The notes under the pieces are model-generated. The model saw nothing but the letters and a program-made list of their open reading frames with translations, did no database searches and had not been told where the DNA came from. Shown here piece by piece: positions 45,834 through 54,730 of a stretch of 59,322 nucleotides of DNA. Source of the DNA: an uncultured Bacilli bacterium (GTDB lineage Bacteria; Bacillota_I; Bacilli_A; RF39; UBA660); assembly GCA_944329425.1 (NCBI GenBank), contig CALVIG010000004.1, positions 1 to 59,322 of the forward strand, written 5' to 3'. The stretch's first letter is position 1. Each line of letters opens with the position of its first letter. The translations under genes were made by a program, and so were the position numbers.

Positions 45834-48092
45834 TTATTCTATAACATCACTTTTAACAAGTATTTCTGATTGCTTTTTGATTATTCCGTCTATTACTTTA
45901 CTTTCAAACTCATTTTGAACCAAGGTATCAATGTTTATATTATTCTTAGCATTTTGTAACTTAAATAATATTTTATTTAAATAATTATCATCAACGCTTA
46001 TCTTAAAGTTTTCATACTTTTTTATAACTTTACCAATTTTTTTATTAAGTAGCGTTTTTTTGTCTTCTTCGTTTAATTCCTTCATCGCTATTATTGTTGA
46101 TACGTTATTAGTTAATTCATCGGGCAAAAAAGAAAAATCTTCTTTAACATTTGAATTAAAACCAACCGGGCAATCACTAACATCCTTATCTTCAATAAAG
46201 AAGATCATCCCATTAGTAAAATCTATTTCTTTTCCACTAGAATCTTGTACTTTTCCTTCCGTTAATATTTTAATAAATAAACTTTGCACTTCTATGCAAC
46301 CTCTTTCAAAATTACTTACAATTAACGCTGTTGAAGGATTTGTTCTAACCTTTTCAAATATGTTATTTTTATTATCATATCCCAAATATCCTGCGGTTGT
46401 TCCTAAAAGTTTACTAATCATATGGTGTTCCGTATACTCAGATAAATCTATTTTAATTATACTATTCTTATTAAAAACGCTTTTAATAAACGTATTAACA
46501 AGTAACTTTTTTCCACTATTTTTTTTGCCCATTATTAAAGCAGAATAACATTTTTTATTTTTAGCTATGTTTTTTATTCTAAAGTTCATGATTAATTTTC
46601 TTATGTTTTCGTCTTGACCAATAACTTCTTTTCTTATCATACATTCAATGTTTTCGTAAAACGTATTTTGATTTTCATCACCAAATGGTATTTTAATGTT
46701 TCCTTTTTCTTTTATTACTTGTAAAACATCATCTTTATTTACTTTTTTTATGCTGTTTTTTATGTTATTTATATTATTTATTACGTTATTTTCATCATTT
46801 TTAAGCTCATAAGCCCTTTTAAAATCCTTATTTGATAAAGCTCTTAACTTTTCTTTTTTTATTTTTTCCAATCTTTTTTCAAGAACGTTTTTTCTTCTTT
46901 CTTCGTAGTTTTCTGTCGCTGAAGATCTTGCACAGACCTCATCTAAAATATCAATTGAACGGTCAGGTTCCGCTCTATTAATTAAGTATCTTCCCGCTAA
47001 AATGGCAATATCTTTAAGCAATTCATCTGAAATTAATATGTTATGGTATTTTTCATATAAAGGTTTTATACCTTTTAAAATCTTAACAACGTTTTCAAAG
47101 TTAGGTTCTTCAACTAATACACTTTGAAACCTCCTTGATAAGGCTGCATCAGGCTCTATAAATTTTTTATATTCTTCCGTGGTGGTTGCACCTATTATTT
47201 TTATTGTACCCCTTGCTAACGCAGGTTTTAAAATGTTTGATGCGTCGACCGCTCCTTCAGCACCACCAGCACCAACCATGGTATGAATTTCATCAATAAA
47301 TAAAATAACATCTTGGTTTTCTTCCAACTCTTTAATTAATAACTTCATTTTTTCTTCAAATTCACCTCGGTATTTAGTACCTGACACCAATTGAAACATG
47401 TTTAAAGCAATGATCTTTTTATCTTTTAAATATTTTGGACATTTATTAGAAATAATTAAATTAGAAATACCTTCAACAATTGCGGTTTTACCTACTCCTG
47501 CTGGTCCTATTAAAATTGGGTTATTTTTTTTCCTTCTAAGTAAAATTTCAATGGTTCTTGAAACCTCTTTTTCTCTACCTATTACGGGATCAAGCATTTT
47601 ATTTTTTGCAAGTTTTGTCATGTCTGTACCAAGTTCATCTAACAACAACTTTTTTCGTTTGTTGTTTTTAACAACCCTATTATTTTTAATATCAAAGTAC
47701 AACTTATCAATGTTTACTTTCATACTTTTTAAAATAGTGTATGCAACACCATCTTCTTCATCTAAAATAGAAATAATAAGCATTTCTGGAGTAACGTTTT
47801 TGTTATTATCTTCTTTAGCTTCTATAACAGAATTTTCCAAAACCCGTTTTAAAAGTGGGGTATATAAGATAAAATCACTTTGTTTACTTCCTATTCCTAC
47901 TAAAGAAATTAATCTTTGTTTAAATTTATCATACGTGATCCTATGTTTTTTAAATATTTGCGTTAATTTACTATCTTTTAAAATGGATAATAGTAAATGC
48001 TCACTTCCAACGTAAGGATGGTTTAAATTATCTTTTTCAGCTTCAGCTTGCTTTAAAAGATGTTTAGTTTCTTCACTAAAGTTAACAAACAT
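45834..48092 (-). CDS. clpC: ClpC-like AAA+ unfoldase with degenerate second ATPase domain
   Basis: A 752-residue Clp/Hsp100 protein. Clp-N domain (about 1-145), AAA+ D1 with Walker A GPAGVGKT (about 196), Walker B LFIDEIH and the RRFQ arginine finger, a short coiled-coil M region (about 400-460), then D2. D2 has lost key residues: Walker A is GKKNSGKK (Lys for Thr, about 521-528), Walker B is IVSNFERG (Ser-Asn for Asp-Glu, about 590) and the NRID arginine site reads NNVS. The ClpP-docking tripeptide VGF is kept (about 642). It should still deliver substrates to ClpP but power may come only from D1. CtsR, McsA and McsB genes are absent nearby. AAAGGAG precedes the ATG. Confidence 0.92.
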   Translation of the reverse strand: MFVNFSEETKHLLKQAEAEKDNLNHPYVGSEHLLLSILKDSKLTQIFKKHRITYDKFKQRLISLVGIGSKQSDFILYTPLLKRVLENSVIEAKEDNNKNVTPEMLIISILDEEDGVAYTILKSMKVNIDKLYFDIKNNRVVKNNKRKKLLLDELGTDMTKLAKNKMLDPVIGREKEVSRTIEILLRRKKNNPILIGPAGVGKTAIVEGISNLIISNKCPKYLKDKKIIALNMFQLVSGTKYRGEFEEKMKLLIKELEENQDVILFIDEIHTMVGAGGAEGAVDASNILKPALARGTIKIIGATTTEEYKKFIEPDAALSRRFQSVLVEEPNFENVVKILKGIKPLYEKYHNILISDELLKDIAILAGRYLINRAEPDRSIDILDEVCARSSATENYEERRKNVLEKRLEKIKKEKLRALSNKDFKRAYELKNDENNVINNINNIKNSIKKVNKDDVLQVIKEKGNIKIPFGDENQNTFYENIECMIRKEVIGQDENIRKLIMNFRIKNIAKNKKCYSALIMGKKNSGKKLLVNTFIKSVFNKNSIIKIDLSEYTEHHMISKLLGTTAGYLGYDNKNNIFEKVRTNPSTALIVSNFERGCIEVQSLFIKILTEGKVQDSSGKEIDFTNGMIFFIEDKDVSDCPVGFNSNVKEDFSFLPDELTNNVSTIIAMKELNEEDKKTLLNKKIGKVIKKYENFKISVDDNYLNKILFKLQNAKNNINIDTLVQNEFESKVIDGIIKKQSEILVKSDVIE

Positions 48093-48149
48093 AGAAATCT
48101 CCTTTCTTAATTATTCTATGTTTATTATGAGTGTAATATTTTATTTTGA

Positions 48150-48178
48150 TACAAAAAAAGAGACCTAAAGGTCTCTTA
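48150..48178 (-). terminator. Terminator of the TM2-containing transporter gene
   Basis: Minus-strand stem AAGAGACC/GGTCTCTT (arms 48177-48170 and 48165-48158) and seven T. Confidence 0.88.
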
Positions 48179-49861
48179 AACTAACGCATATACAATTATT
48201 GAAGTTATGATTACTATAATTAGTAACGCTACTAACAATTTCCATATGAACTTAAACCATTTGTTATATGGGATGTTTAAGTAATATAATCCTATTACTA
48301 ATCCAACTGAAGTAGGTGCTATTATCATTACTAAATTATATACACTTTGTAGTATTAAAGAAATTACACCATAATATTCTTGGTTTGAAACTACAACGTT
48401 AAATACAGTACCTACGGTTGATATTAAGTAATAAAAATCACTTGTTAAAACACTACCAATTATTGTTGCAAGCGTAGCGGTCGCTATATTGAAACCATCA
48501 GCTAGTTTTAATATTCCGTTAGTTATTGTTACACTTATTCCGGTTGTTACTGCCATAACCAAAACAATGCTTAATAACATTGCCGTTAAAGCAACTGGCA
48601 ATATTTTTTTAGTGCCTTCAGTTACGGTTGCGATGAAATCATTAACTTTAATACCATTAATCACAGCAAACAAAGCGGTAAGCACAAATAATAGTATTGC
48701 GATATCCGTAATTGACCAAGTACCAAACACACTAATTACACCGGTTGTTGAACCTGTCGTTTGATCAACCGATAAAGGTAATCCAATAATATTACCAAAA
48801 ATAGAATAATCACCTATTTTAATGCCTGCTAACCAAGTATTAAAATCACTAAATACGCTACAATTTTCTATTAATGATTCCCAAGGTATTATTGCGCCAA
48901 TTATAAATAGCACAAATAGTACTAGAGCAACACCAAAAGAAACGTTTCTTCTTCTTTCACTCGTAACTGATATCATGCCTTTCTTATCAGCTTTTTCAGT
49001 TAGCACGGTAATGAATTCTGCTATTGATAATATGGTAGGAATTCCTGTCCAACAGAACAATATACTTAGTATTCCTGCTTTTACTTTACCAGCATAAAAT
49101 TTATTTACACCGATTGTTCCAAGTAACAAGGTAAGAATTGCATAAACTGATTTTCTTACTTTTTTATCCTTCGTAGTAACCTTTTTAACCGGTTTTTCTT
49201 TTACTTCCTCTTTAGTAGTCTTTTTAACTGCTTTAGAAGTTGTTTTTTTAACTACTGCTTTTTTAACTTCTTTTTTAGGTGCGGTTAAAATCATTAAAAC
49301 TGCTATAGATATAACAAATAAAATTAACTTAACTAATAATAGTGTATTTAAATCAAGTCCAAATGCAGTAAATAACGTACTGTTATAAATTCCGCACATA
49401 GAACCGATTAAAGCTGCTACTAAAGTTGAAGATAAAATTATTTTTTTATCTATGTCTAACTCTTTCATAACCTTGTAAATAAATGGTACAAAAACCAAAA
49501 GAATTAAAAAGTCATTTACTAAAAGAGCTAAAATTCCAAATACTAGCATGGTAATAATAACTAATGCTTTTTCTTTTCCTTTGAACAAAGAAGCTGTTTT
49601 ACTAACAAAAGTATTATAAACATCTACTTTATTTAAAACTGCATAGAAACATGCTAATGCAATTAAAAATACTGCAATTGCGTTAAAGTATGATATTGAA
49701 ATACTTAAATTAGATAACAATCCCCATATTCCTACTCCTGTAATTCCGGTTGTTGCAACTTCACCAGTGTAATCAACGTATGAACCAGGAATAAACAAAG
49801 TAAGCAACCAAGTTATAAAAATCGTTATTGCTAAAACCTTGAATAAATTATACTTTTTCAT
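48176..49861 (-). CDS. YfcC/DcuC-like permease with inserted TM2 domain
   Basis: A 561-residue membrane protein. The N-terminal half (about 1-193) and the C-terminal half (about 305-561) together resemble a YfcC/C4-dicarboxylate-type permease with about ten helices. Between them lies a Lys/Thr-rich stretch (about 195-236) and a two-helix TM2 domain (about 236-291), recognised by LGTIGVNKFYAGKVKAGILSI. TM2 domains are normally separate small proteins. The transported substrate is unknown. GGGAGG precedes the ATG. No apparent partner genes. Confidence 0.75.
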   Translation of the reverse strand: MKKYNLFKVLAITIFITWLLTLFIPGSYVDYTGEVATTGITGVGIWGLLSNLSISISYFNAIAVFLIALACFYAVLNKVDVYNTFVSKTASLFKGKEKALVIITMLVFGILALLVNDFLILLVFVPFIYKVMKELDIDKKIILSSTLVAALIGSMCGIYNSTLFTAFGLDLNTLLLVKLILFVISIAVLMILTAPKKEVKKAVVKKTTSKAVKKTTKEEVKEKPVKKVTTKDKKVRKSVYAILTLLLGTIGVNKFYAGKVKAGILSILFCWTGIPTILSIAEFITVLTEKADKKGMISVTSERRRNVSFGVALVLFVLFIIGAIIPWESLIENCSVFSDFNTWLAGIKIGDYSIFGNIIGLPLSVDQTTGSTTGVISVFGTWSITDIAILLFVLTALFAVINGIKVNDFIATVTEGTKKILPVALTAMLLSIVLVMAVTTGISVTITNGILKLADGFNIATATLATIIGSVLTSDFYYLISTVGTVFNVVVSNQEYYGVISLILQSVYNLVMIIAPTSVGLVIGLYYLNIPYNKWFKFIWKLLVALLIIVIITSIIVYALV

Positions 49862-49963
49862 TTTTCCTCCCTAATAATATTTTATTTTATTTTTGGGCCA
49901 AAATTATGTCATTACGCACCATTATCATAACCTTGTCCTACAATTAAATTATAACACAAATTT

Positions 49964-50935
49964 CTATAAAGTTTCCATATATTCTTTCATTGTATTAATA
50001 AATTCTTCTTTTGTAGTAATCTCATACAGCCTCTTTTTCACTGCAACGGCGTTAGGCAACCCTTTCAAATACCAAGCTCCATGGGTTCTCATTTCTAAAA
50101 CCGCTATTTTTTCTGGTTTTATTTGTAATAAATAATCAAAATGTTTAAGACAAGTTTGTATTTTTTCTTTAGGAGATTGATTTGGAATTAGTTCACCAGT
50201 TTTTAAATATGTTAAAACTTGCTTTATTAAAAACGGATTACCTAGTACTCCCCTTCCAATCATTACGGCATCACAACCAGTTTGATCAATCATTTTTTTA
50301 GCATCCTTTGCGCTAACAATATCACCATTACCAATTACCGGAATATTAACGCTTTCTTTTACTTTTTTTATTATAGACCAATCAGCCAAGCCTTGATACC
50401 CTTGGCTGCGTGTTCTAGGATGAACAGTTATGGCACTAGCGCCAGCTTTTTCACATACTTTTGCTATTTCAACCGCATTAATACTATTATGATCCCAACC
50501 GCTTCTTATTTTAACGGTTACCGGAACGTCAACGGCTTCAACTACTGATTTAACAATTTCATATACCTTTTCAGGATCTTTAAGAAGGGCAGCCCCTGCC
50601 TGAGCCCTAAGTGCAACCTTAGGAACAGGGCATCCCATGTTAATATCAATAATATCAGGTGACATTTCTTTTATAACCATTTTTGCCGCCTCAACGAAAC
50701 TTTTTTTATCACTACCAAAAATTTGCTGTGCTATAGGCCTTTCCTCTTCAGTCATATAAAGCATCTCTTTTGTTTTTTCGTTGTTATAAACAAGCGCCTT
50801 ATCACTAACCATTTCAGCATATAAAAGGCCGCACCCCATTTCTTTTATTATTCTTCTAAAAGCGCTGTTACAAACTCCTGCCATAGGTGCCAAAACAACT
50901 TCATTTTTCATTTTTATATTTCCTATTTTAAACAT
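49964..50935 (-). CDS. dusB: tRNA-dihydrouridine synthase (DusB type)
   Basis: A 323-residue flavin enzyme: LAPMAGVCNSAFRRI, YAEMVSDKAL, DINMGCPVPKV with the catalytic cysteine in the following ALRAQAG-containing loop region replaced by the usual A-rich segment, VKIRSGWD, VHPRTRSQGY and GNGDI. It reduces uridines in tRNA with NADPH. The ATG at 50935 has AAGTGAT upstream and gives the normal FKIGNI start; a longer in-frame start is less likely. Confidence 0.93.
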   Translation of the reverse strand: MFKIGNIKMKNEVVLAPMAGVCNSAFRRIIKEMGCGLLYAEMVSDKALVYNNEKTKEMLYMTEEERPIAQQIFGSDKKSFVEAAKMVIKEMSPDIIDINMGCPVPKVALRAQAGAALLKDPEKVYEIVKSVVEAVDVPVTVKIRSGWDHNSINAVEIAKVCEKAGASAITVHPRTRSQGYQGLADWSIIKKVKESVNIPVIGNGDIVSAKDAKKMIDQTGCDAVMIGRGVLGNPFLIKQVLTYLKTGELIPNQSPKEKIQTCLKHFDYLLQIKPEKIAVLEMRTHGAWYLKGLPNAVAVKKRLYEITTKEEFINTMKEYMETL

Positions 50936-50969
50936 AAATATCACTTCCAAACTAAAATAATTATATAAT

Positions 50970-51000
50970 AAAAAGAACTCATTTAAAAGTTCTTTTATTT
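50970..51000 (-). terminator. Terminator of the FemAB-like gene
   Basis: Minus-strand stem AAAAGAACT/AGTTCTTTT (arms 50996-50988 and 50979-50971) followed by TATTAT; sits downstream of the femX-like stop. Confidence 0.75.
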
Positions 51001-51022
51001 TAATACTCTTAATTACTAATGC

Positions 51023-52264
51023 TTATCTTTTAGAGCGCACAAATTTTAACGTTTTAACCGCAGCGTTAAACATTGAAAACCAAAACTTATTAATAACTAA
51101 ATCAAACTCCCCAACAAGCTCTAATACTTCCGGATTAAACTTAGATTTAAAAGTAGATAAATGATCGTTTAAAGAACCATCAACACCACCTAAATCGCAA
51201 TAATCACAACCATTATCTAAACAATAACAAAGTCTATAGTACATAAGACCATTTGTTATTTTTAATGAAGGCATAATTTTCGTATTAGTGCCCGCGTACA
51301 AGAACGAAGCCGTTTTTATACCAGTATTACAAGTTGGCATCATAACAATAGTAGCACCCGCTAAAGGTTTATTTCCAAATTCTTTTTTTATTTCTTCCGC
51401 TTCTTTTATTTGTTTTTCACAAAACTCTTTTTTATCAGGATGTTTTTCTAAATCTTGCTTTAAAAAATTAACGTACTTTATAACATCTACTCTTGCAAAG
51501 AAAAGAACCGCGTTTTTTGGAAAACAATCCATTACTTTTTGAAAATATTTTTCACTTCTTAAAGCTATATGCTGTCTTTGTTCAGTACAATGAAGTACGC
51601 TAACTAAATCTTTTACATCTTCCTTGTTGGTAGAATAACTAAATTCCACTCCCCTTTCTTCTTGGTAGGAGCCTATATAATTTCTTGTGTTTTTAGGAAA
51701 AGTTCTTCTTAATGATTCTTTATCATAAAAATTACCATTTTTATCTTTTAAAGATATTGCCATTGTATATCTAGGCTGAATATATGCATTTACTTCTTTT
51801 TTATATCCACCATGTTTAAATCCTAAATCTTCTAATTCCTTAATAATCTCATTGGTATTAGTGGTAAAACTTTTCCTAACTTCTATTCCTTTGTTTTTTC
51901 TAATGTTTTGAATGTTATCTTCGTTAAAACATATAAACGGATCAATTTTTATATCAATTGCGCCATCTTTTTTTGCATATTTTTTTAATTCAACCATAAA
52001 CGTTTTAAGAGCCTTTTTATCTTTATAATCAGCAACTATTCCTCTTGGAATATAAAATAACTTTTTACCCAAAAAAAGTTTTCTTTTTAATATCATGGCA
52101 CCACAAACCAATTTATCTTTCGTATACAACCCAACAAAATCGTGTGCCCAAGCCGTTTTCACATGTGCCCAAGAAGGGGTTTGCATAAAACTTGTAGAAG
52201 GAAAATTTCTTACAAACGTATCATATTCTTTTTCATTAATACCAATCTTAAACTCATAATTCAT
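51023..52264 (-). CDS. FemAB/FemX-type peptidoglycan bridge aminoacyltransferase
   Basis: A 413-residue protein of the Fem family. It shows FMQTPSWAHVK near the start, the KIDPFI segment, and in the second GNAT-like half RRTFPKNTRNYIG and PSLKITNGLMYYRL, followed by CDYCDLGGVDGS. Fem enzymes add amino acids from aminoacyl-tRNA to lipid II in the cytoplasm, making the interpeptide bridge used by sortases. A middle region rich in Lys/Glu (about 275-305) fits the coiled-coil arm. GGGATGAT lies upstream of the ATG. Confidence 0.92.
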   Translation of the reverse strand: MNYEFKIGINEKEYDTFVRNFPSTSFMQTPSWAHVKTAWAHDFVGLYTKDKLVCGAMILKRKLFLGKKLFYIPRGIVADYKDKKALKTFMVELKKYAKKDGAIDIKIDPFICFNEDNIQNIRKNKGIEVRKSFTTNTNEIIKELEDLGFKHGGYKKEVNAYIQPRYTMAISLKDKNGNFYDKESLRRTFPKNTRNYIGSYQEERGVEFSYSTNKEDVKDLVSVLHCTEQRQHIALRSEKYFQKVMDCFPKNAVLFFARVDVIKYVNFLKQDLEKHPDKKEFCEKQIKEAEEIKKEFGNKPLAGATIVMMPTCNTGIKTASFLYAGTNTKIMPSLKITNGLMYYRLCYCLDNGCDYCDLGGVDGSLNDHLSTFKSKFNPEVLELVGEFDLVINKFWFSMFNAAVKTLKFVRSKR

Positions 52265-52278
52265 ATAATCATCCCTTT

Positions 52279-52845
52279 TTATTTTACTATTAGTTCTGCC
52301 TCATCACCATTATTAATTAAAAACGCATTAGCATCATCGGTATCCAAATGAACCTCATAAGAAAATTTATCACTTAATCTAACATATACATTTTCTAGTA
52401 TTCCACTTTTTTGTCCTTTTACTACCAAAGTAACAAATTCCTTATCTTTAAATCCATATTTTTCAGCATCCTGCATTGTTGCATGTATGTGTCTTGCAGC
52501 AATAATAGCCGCGTTTTTTGTAACTTGTCCTTTAGGTCCAATTATCGTTATTTCTGCAGCACCATCAAGATCACCAGAATTTCTAACCGGTGGTTTTATT
52601 CCTAACACAAACGAATCAGTTCTTGATACCTCTACTTGAGTCTCATTTCTTTCTGGGCCAAGTATCCTTACTCTTTCAATTTTACCCTTAGGTCCACAAA
52701 TTATAACTTGTTCGTTACACGCAAATTGACCAGGCTGAGATAAATCCACTTTCTTTGTTAACTTATAGTCTTCTCCAAATAAAACTTTTATATCTTCCTT
52801 AGTAACATGTACGTGTCTAGCTGACACACCTATTTTTACCATCAT
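52279..52845 (-). CDS. pduL: PduL-type phosphate acyltransferase
   Basis: A 188-residue PduL. The metal-binding motifs SARHVHV, AARHIHA and EVHLDTDDAN are all intact, and PVRNSGDLDGAA is typical. It swaps phosphate and CoA on acetyl or propanoyl groups. There is no N-terminal encapsulation peptide and no microcompartment genes nearby, so it probably serves as the general phosphotransacetylase. Two adjacent ATGs; the first is used here with GGAG upstream. Divergent from gerQ. Confidence 0.95.
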   Translation of the reverse strand: MMVKIGVSARHVHVTKEDIKVLFGEDYKLTKKVDLSQPGQFACNEQVIICGPKGKIERVRILGPERNETQVEVSRTDSFVLGIKPPVRNSGDLDGAAEITIIGPKGQVTKNAAIIAARHIHATMQDAEKYGFKDKEFVTLVVKGQKSGILENVYVRLSDKFSYEVHLDTDDANAFLINNGDEAELIVK

Positions 52846-52938
52846 TTATAACATCTCCTTAACAAGGATAATTATAACATGTATAATTGTTTTAATTCAA
52901 TCATATGTTTAAATGAATTAAAAAAAAGGAGATTTTAT

Positions 52939-53355
52939 ATGAACACAAATTATTATTCAAATCCAACTTATCCTAATATTGGAGAAGCGGGATTTCAAGC
53001 CACCGCAATGGGCGGAATTGCATCTATGCCAAGCAATAACACAAACAATGCTAGTAATAATAATTTAGCAAAAATACAATCAAATAATAACATGTTAGAA
53101 TTAGAACAATCATACATCGAAAATATTTTAAGACTAAACCGAGGAAAGTTAGCAACCCTTTATTTTTCATATCCGGATTCTGTTGAATGGAGGGATAAAA
53201 CATACACCGGAATAATTGAAGCCGCAGGAAGAGATCACATAATCGTCAGTGATCCTAAAAACGGAAAATGGTACTTATTATTAATGATTTATTTAAATTA
53301 CGTAGAGTTTGAAGAAAAAATAAATTACAGCCCAGAATACTATCCTCAAAACTAA
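52939..53355 (+). CDS. gerQ: Spore coat/germination protein GerQ
   Basis: A 138-residue protein. A low-complexity Asn/Ser-rich N-terminal half is followed by the GerQ core: LEQSYIENILRLNRGKLAT, WRDKTYTGIIEAAGRDHII and SDPKNGKWYLLLMIYLNYV. In Bacillus GerQ is a coat protein crosslinked by transglutaminase and needed for the cortex lytic enzyme CwlJ. The ATG at 52939 has AAAAAGGAG upstream; an earlier frame opening is unsupported. With spo0A it indicates sporulation capacity. Confidence 0.92.
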   Translation: MNTNYYSNPTYPNIGEAGFQATAMGGIASMPSNNTNNASNNNLAKIQSNNNMLELEQSYIENILRLNRGKLATLYFSYPDSVEWRDKTYTGIIEAAGRDHIIVSDPKNGKWYLLLMIYLNYVEFEEKINYSPEYYPQN

Positions 53356-53390
53356 ATTACCTTGTAAATATTATTTAGTTTTGCTATAAT
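53349..53390 (+). promoter_or_regulatory. gerQ 3' hairpin overlapping the LemA-like gene promoter
   Basis: A hairpin with arms AAACTAAAT / ATTTAGTTT lies just after gerQ, without a proper T-run. Overlapping it are TTGTAA (53362-53367), a 17-nt spacer and a perfect TATAAT (53385-53390), 24 nt before the LemA-like start. Confidence 0.6.
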
Positions 53391-53414
53391 CATTTTAGGA
53401 TAGAGGTAGATAAA

Positions 53415-53948
53415 ATGATATTAATAGTTATAACTTTAGTAATATGTTTAATAGTATTTATGGGAGTAATGTACCATGATAAACTATCTTTTCTTAACAT
53501 AAAATTAAAAAATATTGAAGAAAAAATAAATAGTACACTAATTAAAAGAAAGTCTTTAATACAAGATTCTGAAACAATAATTAAAGAAGTTTTAAACACT
53601 GATAAACAAATTTATGAAAACCTAACAGAAATAAATAACCAAAGTATAAACATGATGGAATTAGATAGAAAATTATTAATATACATTAACGAATTTTATT
53701 TAATAAAAGATAAATATAAGAAATTACAAAATAACGAAAATTTTCAGCAAATAGCATATGCGATAAACGAAACTGAAGATAAATTAAACGCATACAAAGA
53801 ATATTATAATGATAACGCAGCTAAATATAACGAATTGATACAAAAGTTCCCTTTAAATATAATATCTTTTTTTAAAAAAAGAAAAGAAAAAAATTTCTTT
53901 GACCAAAAAAGTATAAACGACAATGATTATAACGATTTTAAATATTAA
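53415..53948 (+). CDS. LemA-family-like membrane protein
   Basis: A 177-residue protein. N-terminal membrane helix (about 2-20), then a long helical, coiled-coil-rich region. The segment YNDNAAKYNELIQKFPLNIISFF matches the LemA signature of a YN-x-FP-N-I core, spread over residues about 135-158. Function of LemA proteins is unknown. AGGATAGAGGTAG lies upstream. The conservation is limited to the C-terminal half. Confidence 0.75.
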   Translation: MILIVITLVICLIVFMGVMYHDKLSFLNIKLKNIEEKINSTLIKRKSLIQDSETIIKEVLNTDKQIYENLTEINNQSINMMELDRKLLIYINEFYLIKDKYKKLQNNENFQQIAYAINETEDKLNAYKEYYNDNAAKYNELIQKFPLNIISFFKKRKEKNFFDQKSINDNDYNDFKY

Positions 53949-53985
53949 AAAACTTGTTAACCATTTAGTTAACAAGTTTTTGTTT
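53948..53985. terminator. Bidirectional terminator between LemA-like gene and ung
   Basis: A 12-bp stem AAACTTGTTAAC/GTTAACAAGTTT with a 6-nt loop, flanked by A and T runs, between convergent genes. Confidence 0.9.
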
Positions 53986-53987
53986 GC

Positions 53988-54638
53988 CTAGAACTTAATT
54001 TCCGTTTTATTATGTTCTTTTAAATACTTATTTGTTTTAGAAAAGGGTGCACTACCAAAAAAACCATTATATGCAGATAAAGGCGAAGGATGAGCAGATT
54101 CTATAATATAATGACTTGGATTGGTTATAATACGTTTTTTTTCTCTAGCCTGTCTTCCCCATAGTATGAATACAACGTTTTTTAATTTATCATTTATTTG
54201 ACCTATAACATAATCAGTAAATATTTCCCATCCAATATCTTTGTGAGAATTAGCTTTATCTTTTTCCACGGTAAGAACGGTATTAAGCAAAAAAACCCCT
54301 TGTTTAGCCCAATCAGATAAATCCGTATCAGTTCTGTTTATACCTAAATCATCGTATAACTCTTTAAATATATTTCTAAGCGAAGGTGGTGTTCTAACCC
54401 CTCTTCTAACCGAGAAAGAAAGTCCCATAGCCTCTTTTTCTCCATGATATGGATCTTGCCCTAATATTACAACTTTAATGTCTTTAAAATCCGTTAACTT
54501 AAAAGCATTAAATAAATCCGTAGCTGGTGGATATACGGTTTTTGAAAGTCTTTCTTCCTTTATAAACTCTTTAATATGTTTAAAGTAGCTTTTTTGCATT
54601 TCCTCCTTTAAAATATCATCCCAACTATTATGAAACAT
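53988..54638 (-). CDS. ung: Uracil-DNA glycosylase
   Basis: A 216-residue family 1 UDG: the water-activating Asp in GQDPYHGE, FLLNTVLTVE, VFILWGRQA and the leucine-loop motif AHPSPLSAYNGF. It removes uracil from DNA. The ATG at 54638 follows TTAGGAGTG by 5 nt; a longer frame upstream lacks a ribosome-binding site. Confidence 0.97.
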   Translation of the reverse strand: MFHNSWDDILKEEMQKSYFKHIKEFIKEERLSKTVYPPATDLFNAFKLTDFKDIKVVILGQDPYHGEKEAMGLSFSVRRGVRTPPSLRNIFKELYDDLGINRTDTDLSDWAKQGVFLLNTVLTVEKDKANSHKDIGWEIFTDYVIGQINDKLKNVVFILWGRQAREKKRIITNPSHYIIESAHPSPLSAYNGFFGSAPFSKTNKYLKEHNKTEIKF

Positions 54639-54704
54639 GTAACCACTCCTAATATTTTTATTTAACGAAACATTATTCATTAAGTATATAATAACACCAT
54701 ATTA

Positions 54705-54730
54705 ACTAAAAAAAAAGCTACTTATGATAG
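54705..54730 (-). terminator. Terminator of rlmH
   Basis: Minus-strand AAAGCTA/TAGCTTT hairpin followed by nine T; the rlmH stop codon TAG is in the second arm. Confidence 0.85.
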
